Positions 32,679 to 39,092 of a stretch of 39,092 nt of DNA are shown here, in pieces. Both the position numbers and the translations under genes were made by a program. The notes below the pieces were generated by a model, which was given only the letters and a program-made list of their open reading frames with translations, had not been told where the DNA came from and did not search any database. Source of the stretch: an uncultured Bacilli bacterium (lineage in GTDB: Bacteria; Bacillota_I; Bacilli_A; RF39; UBA660); the NCBI GenBank assembly GCA_934090735.1, contig CAKOJR010000008.1:1-39092 (forward strand), written 5' to 3'. How positions within the stretch are numbered: position 1 is the first letter of the stretch; every line of letters starts with the position of its first letter.

Positions 32679-33242
32679 ATGAATAGAATTTTTTATCACG
32701 TTGTTACAGATCATCCAATGGAAGTTGGGCAAGAAATTTATTTTGATGAAAATCATCATAGCGGTGTTTATGAAAGAGTTATGCAATATAAAAATTTAGT
32801 GGATGATATTTATTTATTTCCTGAAAAATATAAAGACGATGAATTAGAGCATCACGTAAAGGTTGCACTAAGAGAATTTGCTCTTGAAGAAGTCCGCAAA
32901 CAAAAATATCCAAACTATCCATCTAGAATGTCTTCATTATATGTGTCAAATACATATGATGAGGCTCAAAAATGGTATGATACGTTTATAAAACTAGGAA
33001 GGCCAGTATATTCTATTGTTAAAGTTAAAGTTGATGGTAATTTTTATCAGGGTGATTCATGGAACTGTTTTGATGGTGGAACTAATAAGCAAAGAAATCT
33101 CGAGCTTGCAGAACATTATTGGAAATTTCCAGTTAACCAAGATGGAAAAGAGCCTATAAAAGAAGTTATTGTTGATGGGCGTATAAGGGTTGTGGAAATT
33201 TTAAAGGAGAATATTGATGCTAAAGAGTGCGATATATACTAA
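32679..33242 (+). CDS. DUF2441-family protein
   Basis: 187 residues. MNRIFYHVVTDHPMEVGQ, FDENHHSGVYERV and YPSRMSSLYVSNTYDEAQKW are typical of DUF2441, found in Bacillota. The pattern (YHVVT, a later S-R-x-S-S-L-Y-V-S block and an E in VDGNFYQGDSW...) recalls folds of the ADP-ribosyltransferase type; whether it is active is unknown. Start at 32679 follows GGTGGA; a start at 32667 adds four residues and includes that site. The next gene overlaps its 3' end by 26 bp. Confidence 0.78.
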   Translation: MNRIFYHVVTDHPMEVGQEIYFDENHHSGVYERVMQYKNLVDDIYLFPEKYKDDELEHHVKVALREFALEEVRKQKYPNYPSRMSSLYVSNTYDEAQKWYDTFIKLGRPVYSIVKVKVDGNFYQGDSWNCFDGGTNKQRNLELAEHYWKFPVNQDGKEPIKEVIVDGRIRVVEILKENIDAKECDIY

Positions 33243-34035
33243 TGTTTTTATATTATTTGTAATAGCTGTAGTGTTTATTATAAAAGTATTTAAAGGTGAA
33301 ATAAATGAAAAAAGATTAAAACTAGTTATAATTATATGTGTGTTAGTTAATTTTATTAATTTATATATGATGAAGTACGTCGATGCTGGATTAGATGGAA
33401 TTGTTTTAGGGCCTATTTCATTAGTAATATTTATAATTGATATAGTAAGCTTTTGTCATTTAAGTAAAAAACTTAAAAATGGTGATGATAACAGTAGTAA
33501 GAATTTAAGTATTAAAAAATATGTTATTTTATGTATTATTCCTATTGTTATAATTTTATTTCCATTTGTATATGAATTGTATGTAATAAATAACTGTAGT
33601 TACCTGCTACACTATAACTATCAGGAAGGGTTTATAAGGTCTGATGATACTTATATAGCAGTCATAAATAATAAACCTGTTAAAATCACCTTACAAGAAA
33701 ATTTATTTAACAGAAAAGGAATTACAGTTACAGAAACAAATTATGAAGTTGTATATTCAGATGACATAATAATAACCACTTATGATTCAAGTTATAATAA
33801 GATATTAGCTGAAAATATGGATATTAAAAAGATAGCTTTAGATGCTAAAAAGAAGTGTCCACTAGCTAAAGGCGCAGATATAATGTATTTACCAGAAAAT
33901 AAATATGCTATTATCGAGCTTACAGAAGAAGAAACTCATGGTACTATTTTAGGAGAGTATTTTTATTATCAAGGGCGTTACATTAGAAAAGTACAAACCC
34001 ATGGTAGTTTAAAATCAATAATTTATTATGATTAA
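33217..34035 (+). CDS. Membrane protein with external domain, unknown function
   Basis: 272 residues. Transmembrane segments at about 8-24, 34-50, 60-78 and 104-122, then about 150 external residues with beta-rich sequence (ITLQENLFNRKGITVTETNY, KYAIIELTEEE, GEYFYYQGRYIRKV). No family recognised. The ATG at 33217 lies inside the end of the DUF2441 gene with AAAGGAGA just upstream, so the two are translationally linked. Confidence 0.7.
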   Translation: MLKSAIYTNVFILFVIAVVFIIKVFKGEINEKRLKLVIIICVLVNFINLYMMKYVDAGLDGIVLGPISLVIFIIDIVSFCHLSKKLKNGDDNSSKNLSIKKYVILCIIPIVIILFPFVYELYVINNCSYLLHYNYQEGFIRSDDTYIAVINNKPVKITLQENLFNRKGITVTETNYEVVYSDDIIITTYDSSYNKILAENMDIKKIALDAKKKCPLAKGADIMYLPENKYAIIELTEEETHGTILGEYFYYQGRYIRKVQTHGSLKSIIYYD

Positions 34036-34092
34036 CTTAAAAATATAAAAAAAATCATAATTAATATATAATGTAACAATATAGGAGAAGTT

Positions 34093-34485
34093 ATGAAAAG
34101 AAAAATAATTTTAGCAGGTTTATTAATAATGTTAATACTTTTTGGTGTAAGTATGGCGATATTAAATTTAAGTTATAATAGTCTTTCAAATGATTATATT
34201 GCTGTTTTTCATGGTGGAACTGGAGAATTGTTATACGAAACTTACATTTATAAAGAGGAGAATGGTCATGATAATTATGGGTTTAAATATGTAAATGTTA
34301 CTAAAAGTATCAAGCCACGCGGTGAAAGTTATGAATCCAAAATAACTAAAACTGGTTCAGTACAATGGACAGATGATGTGTTCATAGCTGCAAAAAAGAA
34401 TAATGCTTATGATTATGTGACGTTCCCAAATGATGATAAAACATATACTATAGATGAATTTGCTGGTATGTTTCTAATGAATTAA
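34093..34485 (+). CDS. Small membrane-anchored or secreted protein, unknown function
   Basis: 130 residues with an N-terminal hydrophobic segment (about 5-25; signal anchor or signal peptide) and an external part containing FHGGTGELLYETYIYK and a Thr/Lys-rich middle. No family recognised. TATAAT near 34067 and AGGAGAAG give it its own start signals; the terminator at 34500 ends it. Confidence 0.7.
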   Translation: MKRKIILAGLLIMLILFGVSMAILNLSYNSLSNDYIAVFHGGTGELLYETYIYKEENGHDNYGFKYVNVTKSIKPRGESYESKITKTGSVQWTDDVFIAAKKNNAYDYVTFPNDDKTYTIDEFAGMFLMN

Positions 34486-34499
34486 ATAAAATTTAAAAG

Positions 34500-34528
34500 T
34501 CTGCAAGAAACTATTTGCAGATTTTTTT
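34500..34528 (+). terminator. Terminator of the 130-residue membrane protein gene
   Basis: TCTGCAA and TTGCAGA arms around an 8-nt loop, then seven Ts. It meets the stop of the convergent peptidase gene. Confidence 0.85.
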
Positions 34529-35351
34529 ATAAATTATTATAAAGATTTTCTATTAATGAAAAGTTTTCTAAGATTTTGTATAAATTTTTATTTAGGCATT
34601 TCTCAATTAGTTGCTTGTCATCTTGCATTGTACCATCATCAATCAAATAACTAGAAAGGATATTTGCTAAAGGGTATTGTAATAAATAGTTTACAATATT
34701 ATAAGGAACGTTATACCTTATTATGGATTTTATTTTTTTAGTATCCATATCATTTTCTTCGATTATTCCTTTTTCTCTATATATGTCTTCATAGTATAAT
34801 TCATTTTTAATGGCTTTTAACATTTTATTTTCAAAATAGATTCTGTTATTTCTTCTAGTATAAATTAAATTTTTGTAATTTTTATTTACCAACCATTTTT
34901 CTAGTTTTTTCTCAATATAAAATGCGAATGTTTCAGATAAAAACCAATATTCGTCTGGAATAATCGCTGGCTTGCTATTTTTATCAATAAAATGAGCTAG
35001 TTCATGAACTATAGTAAAAATGTCCCCATCATCACCGCTTAATTTAATAATTGTAGTGTTGCTTTTGGTGTCAATGAAAGATTTCTTATTATTTTTATTA
35101 ATATTGATTCTTCCGCTTTTAATATTTTGATTAATAATCTTGTAATATTCCATATTATATTCCTTATAAAAATTTAAAACTATTTTTAATGGACTCTCTA
35201 TTTCATTAGAATAGTTTTGTTTTTTAAAGACTGTGTTAGGTGTATTAAAGGTCTCTATTAATTGATAAATAATATCATTTTTTAGAAATTTTTTATATGT
35301 TATTTCTAATTTTAATTGTTCTATAAATCTTTTTATTTCTTTTTCTTCCAT
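34527..35351 (-). CDS. Putative zinc metallopeptidase (HExxH), cytosolic
   Basis: 274 residues without a signal peptide. FTIVHELAHFID near residue 112 is an HExxH zinc site, and WFLSETFAFYIEKKL about 25 residues later supplies the third glutamate ligand (SETxAFYIE), as in gluzincins; this resembles the C-terminal catalytic half of M3/PepF oligopeptidases. The N-terminal part is much shorter than M3 enzymes (about 600 residues), so it is either a minimal family member or a truncated copy. The upstream ribosome binding site is weak (AGGACG about 15 nt away). Confidence 0.78.
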   Translation of the reverse strand: MEEKEIKRFIEQLKLEITYKKFLKNDIIYQLIETFNTPNTVFKKQNYSNEIESPLKIVLNFYKEYNMEYYKIINQNIKSGRININKNNKKSFIDTKSNTTIIKLSGDDGDIFTIVHELAHFIDKNSKPAIIPDEYWFLSETFAFYIEKKLEKWLVNKNYKNLIYTRRNNRIYFENKMLKAIKNELYYEDIYREKGIIEENDMDTKKIKSIIRYNVPYNIVNYLLQYPLANILSSYLIDDGTMQDDKQLIEKCLNKNLYKILENFSLIENLYNNL

Positions 35352-35575
35352 TTATATCATCGTCCTATTTAATTAAATATTATAATTATTTGTGGTAAAT
35401 TGTAAATATATTTACAAATTGCTAGTTAAATTTTTAAATTGTAAAACATAGTCTTTATTAGTTCGATGCCGTTATTAATGTAAAGTCACATTGGAGGCTT
35501 CTTCCACTTTTTTATAATATTAAATTAATATATAAATATCTATCAGCTGATTGTCTATTATAATTTTAAATTGTT

Positions 35576-36010
35576 TTATTTAACTTTATTTAATAACCAA
35601 TTTAATGATTTTTTGGTAATTTTTGCAATCTCTATTATAAATAATGTTGAAACTGTCGATTTACCTGATTCGTATGCACTGATAACAGAGTGTGTTGTAT
35701 TTAATTTAGAAGCTAATTTTTCTTGTGTGTAATTAATTGACTTTCGTGCTTCTTTGATTTTTTTACCTAAATTAACCCTATCGATTTCTACTTTATCGAA
35801 CTCAATATACTTGTCAGTTGATAAGTCTACTAAATAATCAATATTTATATTATATTCATTTGATATTTTATTTAAGTAATATAGCGGTATTGTATTTTTA
35901 TTTATTTCCCATAAAGAATATGCAGTTCTTGTGCAGCCTAAAATTTTTGATATATCTTCTTGAGTAATTTCTAACTCTTCTCTTATATTTTTCATTTTCT
36001 CAGTATTCAA
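35576..36010 (-). CDS. Tandem XRE helix-turn-helix repressor
   Basis: 144 residues carrying two consecutive XRE domains: ITQEDISKILGCTRTAYSLW (about 15-35) and YTQEKLASKLNTTHSVISAY (about 95-115), separated by a short linker. Such double domains bind extended or repeated operators as a monomer or dimer. The start is uncertain: GGGTGAT precedes a TTG at 36010, which I choose; a GTG at 36019 lies in that site, and an ATG five codons in (35995) is weaker. Divergent from the zinc-ribbon gene at 36120, with CGACA repeats between. Likely regulates that gene and itself. Confidence 0.75.
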   Translation of the reverse strand: MNTEKMKNIREELEITQEDISKILGCTRTAYSLWEINKNTIPLYYLNKISNEYNINIDYLVDLSTDKYIEFDKVEIDRVNLGKKIKEARKSINYTQEKLASKLNTTHSVISAYESGKSTVSTLFIIEIAKITKKSLNWLLNKVK

Positions 36011-36052
36011 AATTATCACCCAAGAAAATTATTTCATTTTTGCTTTTCATTT

Positions 36053-36092
36053 CGACATTTTGCTATTTATAACGACAAAAATATGATATAAT
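36053..36092 (+). promoter_or_regulatory. Promoter of the zinc-ribbon membrane protein gene with CGACA repeats
   Basis: Extended -10 TGATATAAT at 36084-36092. Two CGACA copies (36053-36057 and 36073-36077), two helical turns apart, occupy the -35 side and are candidate sites for the divergent tandem-HTH protein. A six-codon reading frame (36109-36129) overlaps the start of the next gene. Confidence 0.5.
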
Positions 36093-36119
36093 AAAAATAG
36101 AAAGGAAAATGAGTAGAAT

Positions 36120-37274
36120 ATGGAGTTAAAAAAAATTAAATGTCCTTCATGTGGAGGCGAACTTAATATACCTGAAGATTCAGATGAAATAAAATGTAGT
36201 TTTTGTGGATCTAAAGTTATTATTGACGATAAAGCTACAGAAGTTGGAAGAATTAAAAAAGCAGAAATAAAAGCTAAAAAAGAACTTGATGATCATGAAT
36301 TAGAGAACAAAAAGAAAAATGATAACTACAACGATGAACGTGAGTATAAAAAGAAAAAAAATACAGGTAAACTAAAAGGATGGTCTATTGCTTTAACGAT
36401 AATAACTTTACTGTTTACTTTTACGGCATTTAGAGATGGCAAAATAATAAGTGGTCTTATTGGAGTAATTCAGATTGCAGCATTTGGATATGCAACATTA
36501 CTTTGTTTGGATATATTACCTGAAAGAATCAAAAATTTTCATAAAATTGTTTTTATAGTAGGATGTATTTTAATTATTCCATTTATTTCTTTGGGAGATA
36601 TAAAGGTTGGTGGAAATAGTTTTAAAGAAGAGATTGATGATCTAGTTTGGAGTGATTATGTTCTTAGTGGAGAATTACCTGAGCCAAAAACCTTAAAAGG
36701 AAAGTTAAATTATGATTCAGCTAGTTCATTATCTATAGATATCATCGGTGTAGATAAAACTGAATATAAAAATTATGTAAATGCATGCAAAGAAAAAGGA
36801 TTCAATGTTGATATTTATAATTCATCTGATTCATTTAGAGCTAAAAATGAAGAAGGTTATTCCCTATATTTATATTACGATGATGACGATAAAGAATATA
36901 GTATTTCTTTACGTGAGCCTGATAAAGAAAATACTGATGAATCAACAGAAAAAGATGAAAACAAAGCAAGTGATAATAAAACTGAAACAAATTCAAGTAC
37001 AACAAATTCTAAAGGATTAAGAACCAACTTTAAAAAGGCAATGGATAGTTATGAGGCTTTTATGAATGAATATGTTGAATTTATGAAAAAATATAATGCG
37101 AATCCAACAAATACTACTTTATTAAAAGAGTATACTTCTTACTTGGAAAAGTATACCAAATTTGCAGCAGATTTTGATAAATGGGACGATGATGATGATA
37201 TGAATGATGCAGAAATCAAATACTATCTTGAAGTACAATCCAGAGTAACAAAAAAGTTATCGGAAGCATTATAA
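36120..37274 (+). CDS. Zinc-ribbon membrane protein, DUF6591-like
   Basis: 384 residues. N-terminal zinc ribbon (KCPSCGGELN and KCSFCGSKV), a charged helix, three hydrophobic segments (about 85-155), an external globular region (about 170-265; SASSLSIDIIGVDKTEYKNY, EGYSLYLYYDDDD) that I associate with DUF6591, an acidic Ser/Thr/Asn linker, and a C-terminal helical unit (AMDSYEAFMNEYVEFMKKYN to RVTKKLSEAL) typical of Clostridia-type relatives. No enzymatic motif. The AAAGGA upstream is 13 nt from this ATG and 2 nt from an overlapping 6-codon frame at 36109, so initiation may be controlled. Confidence 0.78.
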   Translation: MELKKIKCPSCGGELNIPEDSDEIKCSFCGSKVIIDDKATEVGRIKKAEIKAKKELDDHELENKKKNDNYNDEREYKKKKNTGKLKGWSIALTIITLLFTFTAFRDGKIISGLIGVIQIAAFGYATLLCLDILPERIKNFHKIVFIVGCILIIPFISLGDIKVGGNSFKEEIDDLVWSDYVLSGELPEPKTLKGKLNYDSASSLSIDIIGVDKTEYKNYVNACKEKGFNVDIYNSSDSFRAKNEEGYSLYLYYDDDDKEYSISLREPDKENTDESTEKDENKASDNKTETNSSTTNSKGLRTNFKKAMDSYEAFMNEYVEFMKKYNANPTNTTLLKEYTSYLEKYTKFAADFDKWDDDDDMNDAEIKYYLEVQSRVTKKLSEAL

Positions 37275-37330
37275 TAAAATTAATCTAAACTTGCTGATTT
37301 ATAAAAAAATAACATTATGCAATATGTTAA

Positions 37331-37364
37331 GGTAATTATTTATAAATGATAATTATCTTTTTTT
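37331..37364 (+). terminator. Terminator of the zinc-ribbon membrane protein gene
   Basis: GGTAATTAT pairs with ATAATTATC (one G-U) around a 9-nt loop, then seven Ts. Confidence 0.75.
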
Positions 37365-37611
37365 CACTTCAATATTGACAAACAATATTATGTATACAAG
37401 ACTTACGTAAATTAATTACAAATAACGCTTTAACTGTACATGTATACGAAGTTAAGATTAGGAAATTTGTAAATTTAATTTTTTTATTATTTCAGTGTAA
37501 GTATGCTTTTTTTTAAAATTTTATTATATAATAAGATTATATGGCAATAGTGCTTTAGAAAAAAAGTATAAATTAACAATACTATAATATTTTGTATTTT
37601 AGGAGGATGAA
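37365..37611. other. Gene-free stretch with repeated ATGTATAC
   Basis: Two copies of ATGTATAC occur 50 bp apart (37390 and 37440), each followed by an AAG-containing tail, a possible regulator site. TATAAT at 37583-37588 is the likely -10 of the next gene and AGGAGG follows at 37601. No coding sequence seen. Confidence 0.5.
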
Positions 37612-38189
37612 ATGAATAAGGGATTATATGATAAATTGCAAGTCAATCAAAAGGAAATGATAGTATTTGCCAATAACTTTGTTGAGAAATTTAGAAAATC
37701 TCTTTTTTATTTTGTAATTGTATTTTGTATATTTGCATGTTTTATGACAATTAAATATGATAATACTGGTATACTTAAATATTTGATAATTCCTTTTTCT
37801 ATATTTTATATAATATGTTTTAAATATCATATAAAACAACATGAGTATTATTAAAAACTTATAAATTTAAAGTTGATAATAACAACGTTAGTTTTTACTC
37901 CGAATCTAAATTGATAGAAATTTCTATAAAACAAATAATATCAATAGAAGATAAGTCATTTTATTATGATTTTGGTGGAAATGGGCCTTATAACAAGGGG
38001 TGGCATCATAGTTTTATGATAGAGATTTCTAATGGTAAAGAGTTTGTTGATTATATTGATGGTGAAGCACTATTGGTATATAAATACCTAGAAGACGATA
38101 ATATTGTAGAATTACAAATCGATAACTTAAATCTAAAACACGAAGATTATTTGAAATTAATAGAATATATTAAATCTCATATACAATAA
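37612..38189 (+). pseudogene. Two-TM protein with YcxB/PH-like domain, frameshifted
   Basis: A first frame (37612-37854) gives 80 residues with two transmembrane segments (about 30-48 and 54-70) and stops after KQHEYY. A second frame runs LKTYKFKVDNNNVSFYSESK, LIEISIKQIISIEDKSFYYD and on to SHIQ at 38189. Joined by one extra base near 37853 they make a protein of about 190 residues: two TM helices plus a soluble module resembling the YcxB C-terminal domain. An apparent internal ATG at 37911 lacks a ribosome binding site, so a separate second gene is unlikely. Strong AGGAGG at the real start. Confidence 0.6.
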
Positions 38190-38199
38190 AATGTTTAAA

Positions 38200-38353
38200 G
38201 ACAATGCTTGCTAGCAATGTCGCAGGTTGTAGGGAACCCCTAGATTTTTAATGCGAAACGTGTTTGACATGCTTCAATATGTCTATCATATATTTTCTCA
38301 AAATAAAAGAGTATTGGTTTTTATCAACACTCTGAATCAATCTTTTCAGATTG
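38200..38353. other. Hairpin-rich non-coding segment
   Basis: Five consecutive inverted repeats: GACA/TGTC with TGCT/AGCA inside (38200-38221), TAGGG/CCCTA (38230-38242), GACAT/ATGTC (38266-38283), AGAGT/ACTCT with TTGGT/ATCAA inside (38308-38333), CAATC/GATTG (38338-38353). The first and third begin GACA(A)TGCTT. The left part is richer in G+C than the flanks. There is no open frame; it could be a structured RNA or a small element remnant. Confidence 0.45.
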
Positions 38354-38430
38354 TTTTAATCATAACGTCACAGTGGTGCGACGATTTTTGCTTCTTGAGC
38401 CATAATGGAAGAAGTATAACAACTTTTATT

Positions 38431-39092
38431 TTACTTTAAGTTATATTTTAGTATAAAATAGTTTAAACTTTCTTCAAGAATTTTTTCACCATCATTTATA
38501 ACTTTTTCTTTATCATTTATATAATTTAATAAATCATTTTTTGTTTCTATCAAATATCTACCAACAACTTTAAATAAATCATAGCCATTGTATTCTTTTG
38601 TTATAATATTATCTTTTGAAAACGATAACTCATTCATTTTAGGTAATTTGCCATTATTTATTAATTTAATAATAATATTTTCGAATGTATTGGCTTTTAT
38701 TAATTTATCAGTTGAACCATCAAAATTACTAGCAAGTGATTCATCAAGCCATACAATTCTATCAATATTATTTTTTTCATAGACAAATTTAGAAAATAGC
38801 AAATGAAAACTTTCATGAGCTAGTGTATTGAATCTTTCGTAAGGATTATTTTCATCAAGTAATATTTGTGTTTCCCCACCATAGAAACATCCTGTAGCCC
38901 ATTTTGGAGGTAACGATGAATTAGGAAAAGATACTTCTTTAATTCTATCAATAAAGTCATCATGATTTATTAGAAATGCTCCTTTTATTTTTTCGTAGTT
39001 TTGTTCCTTAAAAAATGACAAAAACTCTTTTAATTTATCCGTTGAATAATTTAAAACTTCTTCACCATAATTTTTTAATGATGATGGAATCA
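38431..39092 (-). CDS. Putative HExxH metallopeptidase, N-terminus outside the window
   Basis: At least 219 residues; the frame stays open to the window edge (it reads IPSSLKNYGEEVLNYSTDKL before the segment SFFKEQNY), so the start lies further right. RFNTLAHESFHLLFSKFVYE contains the HExxH zinc site, with a likely third ligand in VWLDESLASNFDG, a peptidase-MA gluzincin pattern. No membrane segment in the visible part. Chemistry other than proteolysis cannot be excluded. The gene is followed by the hairpin-rich stretch. Confidence 0.75.
   Translation of the reverse strand, partial: IPSSLKNYGEEVLNYSTDKLKEFLSFFKEQNYEKIKGAFLINHDDFIDRIKEVSFPNSSLPPKWATGCFYGGETQILLDENNPYERFNTLAHESFHLLFSKFVYEKNNIDRIVWLDESLASNFDGSTDKLIKANTFENIIIKLINNGKLPKMNELSFSKDNIITKEYNGYDLFKVVGRYLIETKNDLLNYINDKEKVINDGEKILEESLNYFILKYNLK

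Noticed and set aside
37911..38189. Separate 92-residue gene
   Set aside because: No ribosome binding site, and its frame extends upstream in continuity with the preceding two-TM protein; a single frameshifted gene explains it better.

Overview
The window is a chromosomal stretch of a very AT-rich, low-G+C Gram-positive bacterium. It uses the standard bacterial code (TGA is a stop in several genes, for example the HAD gene at 15140). Shine-Dalgarno sites are strong, promoters are sigma-A type (often extended -10, TGnTATAAT), the rrn leader has a Bacillota-style boxA, and one surface protein carries a sortase signal. I infer Bacillota, plausibly an uncultured gut member of Bacilli or a relative. 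The sequence does not allow a firmer name.

Layout. 1-361: the 5' end of a 16S rRNA gene leaving the window on the minus strand, with two rrn promoters and a boxA. 366-5072: housekeeping genes on the minus strand (YgaC-type nucleotide phosphatase, a divergent phosphoglycerate kinase coupled to dCMP deaminase, a membrane-anchored glucosaminidase-like protein, a LysM protein pair). 5157-5232: tRNA-Asn. 5332-13455: a lipid block. The minus strand carries plsC, a diglucosyldiacylglycerol-synthase-like glycosyltransferase, an acyl-CoA synthetase and a membrane XRE regulator. Further on, a TetR regulator diverges from a second acyl-CoA synthetase and a 3-hydroxyacyl-CoA dehydrogenase.

13478-15183 is the most interesting segment: a complete retron-like cassette. 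It has its own promoter, a folded msr-msd-like RNA whose predicted first base is the first base of the a1 repeat, a retron-type reverse transcriptase (NAxxH, QGAPTS, YSDD and VTG motifs), a tightly coupled HAD-fold phosphohydrolase, and a terminator. A HAD protein is not a retron accessory that I recognise, so this may be an undescribed anti-phage (retron/effector) system.

15181-24268 is accessory in character: a frameshifted small gene, a NUDIX hydrolase, a sortase-anchored protein, an inactivated flavodoxin gene behind an unusual 19-bp-spacer promoter, membrane proteins, an S41 peptidase fused to DUF1835/DUF3658 opposite an HD-domain hydrolase, tRNA-Gly and a DUF3592-like membrane protein. 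24289-31989 holds a large MacB-like ABC transporter and an operon joining a zinc-ribbon metallopeptidase, a 58-residue zinc-ribbon membrane protein, a Ca2+ P-type ATPase and a small membrane-anchored protein. 32069-39092 is mainly small membrane proteins, a DUF2441 protein, two more HExxH metallopeptidases, a tandem-HTH repressor divergent from a zinc-ribbon membrane protein, a frameshifted two-TM gene, and a hairpin-rich non-coding stretch (38200-38353) of unknown nature.
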